Assembly: GCF_002257705.1 (NCBI RefSeq)
Contig: NZ_LSLK01000099.1
Coordinates: forward strand, 1-33,457
Direction: 5' to 3'
Length of the DNA: 33,457 nucleotides
From: Sporomusa silvacetica DSM 10669
GTDB lineage: Bacteria; Bacillota; Negativicutes; Sporomusales; Sporomusaceae
Part shown: piece by piece, positions 31,377 to 33,457 of the stretch
Layout of the letters: every line of letters starts with the position of its first letter
Numbering within the stretch: the stretch's first letter is position 1
Translations under genes and position numbers: made by a program
Notes under the pieces: model-generated
The model's input: the letters and a program-made list of their open reading frames with translations, nothing else
The model's database searches: none
What the model was told of the DNA's origin: nothing

Positions 31377-33137
31377 TCAAGAAAACATACTATTTTTATT
31401 GCGTGGATAATAATGGGTGTGCAGCAATTTATGAGATTTTCGGCTTAAAGGTTTTCCCAAGAACTCATCATATAATGCTTTAACTGCCGGATTTTTATGA
31501 GACTGGCGAATAGCTTTATCACTATCTACCTGATAAAGGCCAGCCATCCGGGCTTCCTTAGTAACTGTGGTAGTACCCCAAGGTTGACCACCGCCACCAA
31601 TGCAGCCGCCAGGGCAGCACATAATTTCTACAAACTGATAGTCACATTCGCCAGCTTTGATTTTATCAAGGATAACGCGGGCATTCTTCAGGCCGTTAGC
31701 AATAGCGACTTTGACTTTTTTACCATCAAGATCAACTTCAGCTTCTTTGACGCCAGTTAAGCCGCGGATATCTTTAAAATCAACATTAGCAAGTTCTTTG
31801 CCTGTAACAACTTCGTACACAGTACGCAGCGCGGCTTCCATAACACCACCGGAAGTTCCGAAGATTACTGCTGCACCAGTGGACATACCCATCGGATTAT
31901 CAAATTCTTCGTTAGCAAGCTTGTTGAAGTCGAAACCTGATTGTTTTATCATCCGTGCCAGTTCGCGGGTAGTCAGGACAATGTCAACATCACGATAGCC
32001 GCTGTCATTCATTTCCGGCCGGGCACTTTCCCGTTTTTTGGCCACACATGGCATAATCGACACCGAAACGATTTTGCTCGCATCAATGCCAGCTTTTTGT
32101 GGATAGTAGGTTTTGACCAAGGCACCAAACATTTGCTGCGGCGATTTGCAGGTGGACACATTAGGCAACAATTCCGGGTAGAAGCCTTCAACAAAGTTAA
32201 CCCACCCTGGGCTGCAGGAGGTAATAAGAGGCAAGGTACCACCCTGGCTCATTCTCTCTAGCAGCTCGCTGCCTTCTTCCATAATGGTTACGTCAGCAGA
32301 GAAATCAGTATCAAATACCTTATCAAATCCTAACCGCCGGAGAGCGGCTACCATTTTCCCAGTAGTAATACTACCAGGGTCCATACCAAATTCTTCGCCC
32401 AAAGCCACCCTTACTGCCGGAGCTACCTGCACAACTACATGCTGATCTTCATTGCCAATAGCTTGCCATACTTTTTCCGTATCATCTTTCTCATATAATG
32501 CGCCTACCGGACATACAGAAACACATTGTCCGCAGTATACACAAGTGGTATCTTGCAGCGGCCGGTTAAAGGCAGTGGTTATTTCATATTCACCCGAACG
32601 GTGTGCCGTATTAATAGCACCAACGTTCTGAACCTCTTGGCACATTTCTACACAACGCCCGCATTTTACACACTTTGACATGTCACGGACAATAGCGCCG
32701 TCAGAGTCTTCAATGGGTAACTGTTTGGACTCATTCTTAAATAGTGGTTTACTAATACCGAAATCGCGAGCCAACTTTTGCAATTCACAACTAGTGTTTC
32801 TTACACAATTTAAGCAATCCTGCGGGTGCTCAGCCAAGATAAGCTCAAGCACATCTTCTCTAGCTTGACGAACAGCCGGACTATTAGTAATAATTTCGGC
32901 GCCGTCCCACACTTCAGTACCGCAGGCAGGTTTAAGTTTTCTCTGACCCTTAACCTCAACTACGCATACCCGGCAGGTAGCGCGCACTTTAAGGTCAGGA
33001 TGGTAGCATAGAACAGGGATGTCTATGCCCACCATCTTAGCGGCATCCAGGATAAGTGTGGTTTCAGGGCATGCTACAGTAATGCCGTCAATGGTAACAT
33101 TTACTATTTTGTTAGGATCTGATGCATGATGACCCAT
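31377..33137 (-). CDS. hndD: [FeFe] hydrogenase catalytic subunit, HndD-type
   Basis: This 586-residue iron hydrogenase of the NAD(P)-linked multimeric type evolves or oxidises H2. Domains in order: a [2Fe-2S] ferredoxin domain (CYHPDLKVRATCRVCVVEV...C), a His-Cys3 [4Fe-4S] segment (HPQDCLNCVRNTSC), two [4Fe-4S] motifs (CVKCGRCVEMC, CVYCGQCVSVCPVG), and the H-cluster domain. The H-cluster motifs are L1 TSCSPGW, L2 MPCVAKKRE and L3 EIMCCPGGCIGGGGQP. The C-terminal small subunit part (AIRQSHKNPAVKALYDEFL...KSHKLLHTHY) is fused. The ATG at 33137 is 2 nt after the NuoF-like gene and follows AGAGGTGAG. The whole is probably a soluble, perhaps electron-bifurcating, complex. The Ser in L1 differs from the prototype TSCCPxW. 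Confidence 0.94.
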   Translation of the reverse strand: MGHHASDPNKIVNVTIDGITVACPETTLILDAAKMVGIDIPVLCYHPDLKVRATCRVCVVEVKGQRKLKPACGTEVWDGAEIITNSPAVRQAREDVLELILAEHPQDCLNCVRNTSCELQKLARDFGISKPLFKNESKQLPIEDSDGAIVRDMSKCVKCGRCVEMCQEVQNVGAINTAHRSGEYEITTAFNRPLQDTTCVYCGQCVSVCPVGALYEKDDTEKVWQAIGNEDQHVVVQVAPAVRVALGEEFGMDPGSITTGKMVAALRRLGFDKVFDTDFSADVTIMEEGSELLERMSQGGTLPLITSCSPGWVNFVEGFYPELLPNVSTCKSPQQMFGALVKTYYPQKAGIDASKIVSVSIMPCVAKKRESARPEMNDSGYRDVDIVLTTRELARMIKQSGFDFNKLANEEFDNPMGMSTGAAVIFGTSGGVMEAALRTVYEVVTGKELANVDFKDIRGLTGVKEAEVDLDGKKVKVAIANGLKNARVILDKIKAGECDYQFVEIMCCPGGCIGGGGQPWGTTTVTKEARMAGLYQVDSDKAIRQSHKNPAVKALYDEFLGKPLSRKSHKLLHTHYYPRNKNSMFS

Positions 33138-33139
33138 CG

Positions 33140-33457
33140 CTACTCACCTCTTTCCTGTTCAGTAAAGCAGACTTTCGCCGGACATTTCTTGTTCAGGTGA
33201 TCTGCAAATTCGTCTTTAAAGAGTATCCAGCAGGTATTTAAAGCCACTGCCGCCGATTGTCCCAAGCCACAGAAAGAAGCATTGGTCATCGTACTAATCA
33301 GGCGCTTAAGAACAACCATATCCTCTTCGTTGGCTTCCCCTTCGGAAAGTTTGCATAGAATGGCGTAAATCTGCTTGTTACCTTCCCGGCAGGGAGTGCA
33401 TTTACCACAGGATTCGTGGATAAAGAACTCAGTTACACCTTTTAGGTAATCAATAAC
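33140..33457 (-). CDS. hndC: NuoF-like subunit of the hydrogenase (C-terminal fragment; gene cut by window edge)
   Basis: The last 105 residues of a NuoF/HndC-type flavoprotein are visible, in frame from the right edge to a TAG at 33142-33140. ESCGKCTPCREGNKQIYAIL carries three of the four [4Fe-4S] ligands, and the fourth is in NASFCGLGQSAAVALNTC. This is the conserved SLBB/Fe-S end of NAD(P)H-oxidising subunits. The gene ends 2 nt before the hydrogenase start, so the two are co-translated. In HndABCD or HydABC complexes this subunit holds FMN and the NAD(P) site. The N-terminal part lies outside the window. Confidence 0.92.
   Translation of the reverse strand, partial: VIDYLKGVTEFFIHESCGKCTPCREGNKQIYAILCKLSEGEANEEDMVVLKRLISTMTNASFCGLGQSAAVALNTCWILFKDEFADHLNKKCPAKVCFTEQERGE

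Overview
The window comes from an anaerobic, low-to-mid GC Firmicute. A Negativicutes member of the Sporomusaceae type (Sporomusa/Pelosinus relatives) is my best guess. This is inferred from gene content: an HndD-type [FeFe] hydrogenase next to a NuoF-like subunit, a B12-dependent ribonucleotide reductase, a 2-hydroxyacyl-CoA dehydratase with its activase, a CofE-like protein outside any F420 context, strong GGAGG ribosome binding sites, and the gene pair rph/rdgB. No rRNA or tRNA is present to settle the taxonomy. All but one of the genes are on the minus strand.

Region 1 (1-3469) is mobile DNA and CRISPR. The 3' end of a group II intron (domains V and VI, plus strand) is followed by a REP-type Y1 transposase on the minus strand. 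Next comes a 36-repeat type I-C CRISPR array read on the minus strand, with its leader on the right (3304-3469) and a hybrid, abruptly truncated terminal repeat on the left, next to the transposase. Region 2 (3470-11077) is a complete type I-C cas operon in the order cas3-cas5c-cas8c(-cas11c)-cas7c-cas4-cas1-cas2, transcribed toward the leader. Two TTGA stop/start overlaps, corrected starts for cas1 and cas3, and an internal ribosome binding site for Cas11c are visible.

Region 3 (11078-14299) holds an unusually long perfect inverted repeat, nrdJ with its terminator, its sigma-A promoter and a textbook pair of NrdR boxes, and an RDD membrane protein. Region 4 (14298-18117) is the housekeeping set yfcE-like phosphoesterase, rdgB and rph. 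An IS607-type element (tnpA + tnpB, with a probable omega-RNA) is inserted between rph and rdgB, leaving rdgB with an abnormal 5' end.

Region 5 (18144-24279) is a run of poorly understood metabolic genes: an HDAC-family amidohydrolase with a C-terminal zinc ribbon, a short hydantoinase/oxoprolinase-type ATPase, a dehydratase activase, a single-subunit HgdB-like dehydratase, a CofE-like protein and a membrane-anchored unknown. Region 6 (24414-26650) has two hotdog thioesterases. Between them lie a promoter-plus-terminator leader, a strong candidate for an undescribed small RNA of about 84 nt with an anti-Shine-Dalgarno segment, and the only plus-strand gene, a STAS-flavodoxin-like fusion.

Region 7 (26720-30933) is an acid-activation operon (acyl-CoA ligase, family III CoA-transferase, MFS transporter). 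Region 8 (31377-33457) is the catalytic subunit of an NAD(P)-linked [FeFe] hydrogenase with the end of its NuoF-like partner. The observations most worth following up are the sRNA, the IS607 insertion and rdgB start, the abrupt junction at the old end of the CRISPR array, the Cas11c start, and the dehydratase/HDAC cluster.
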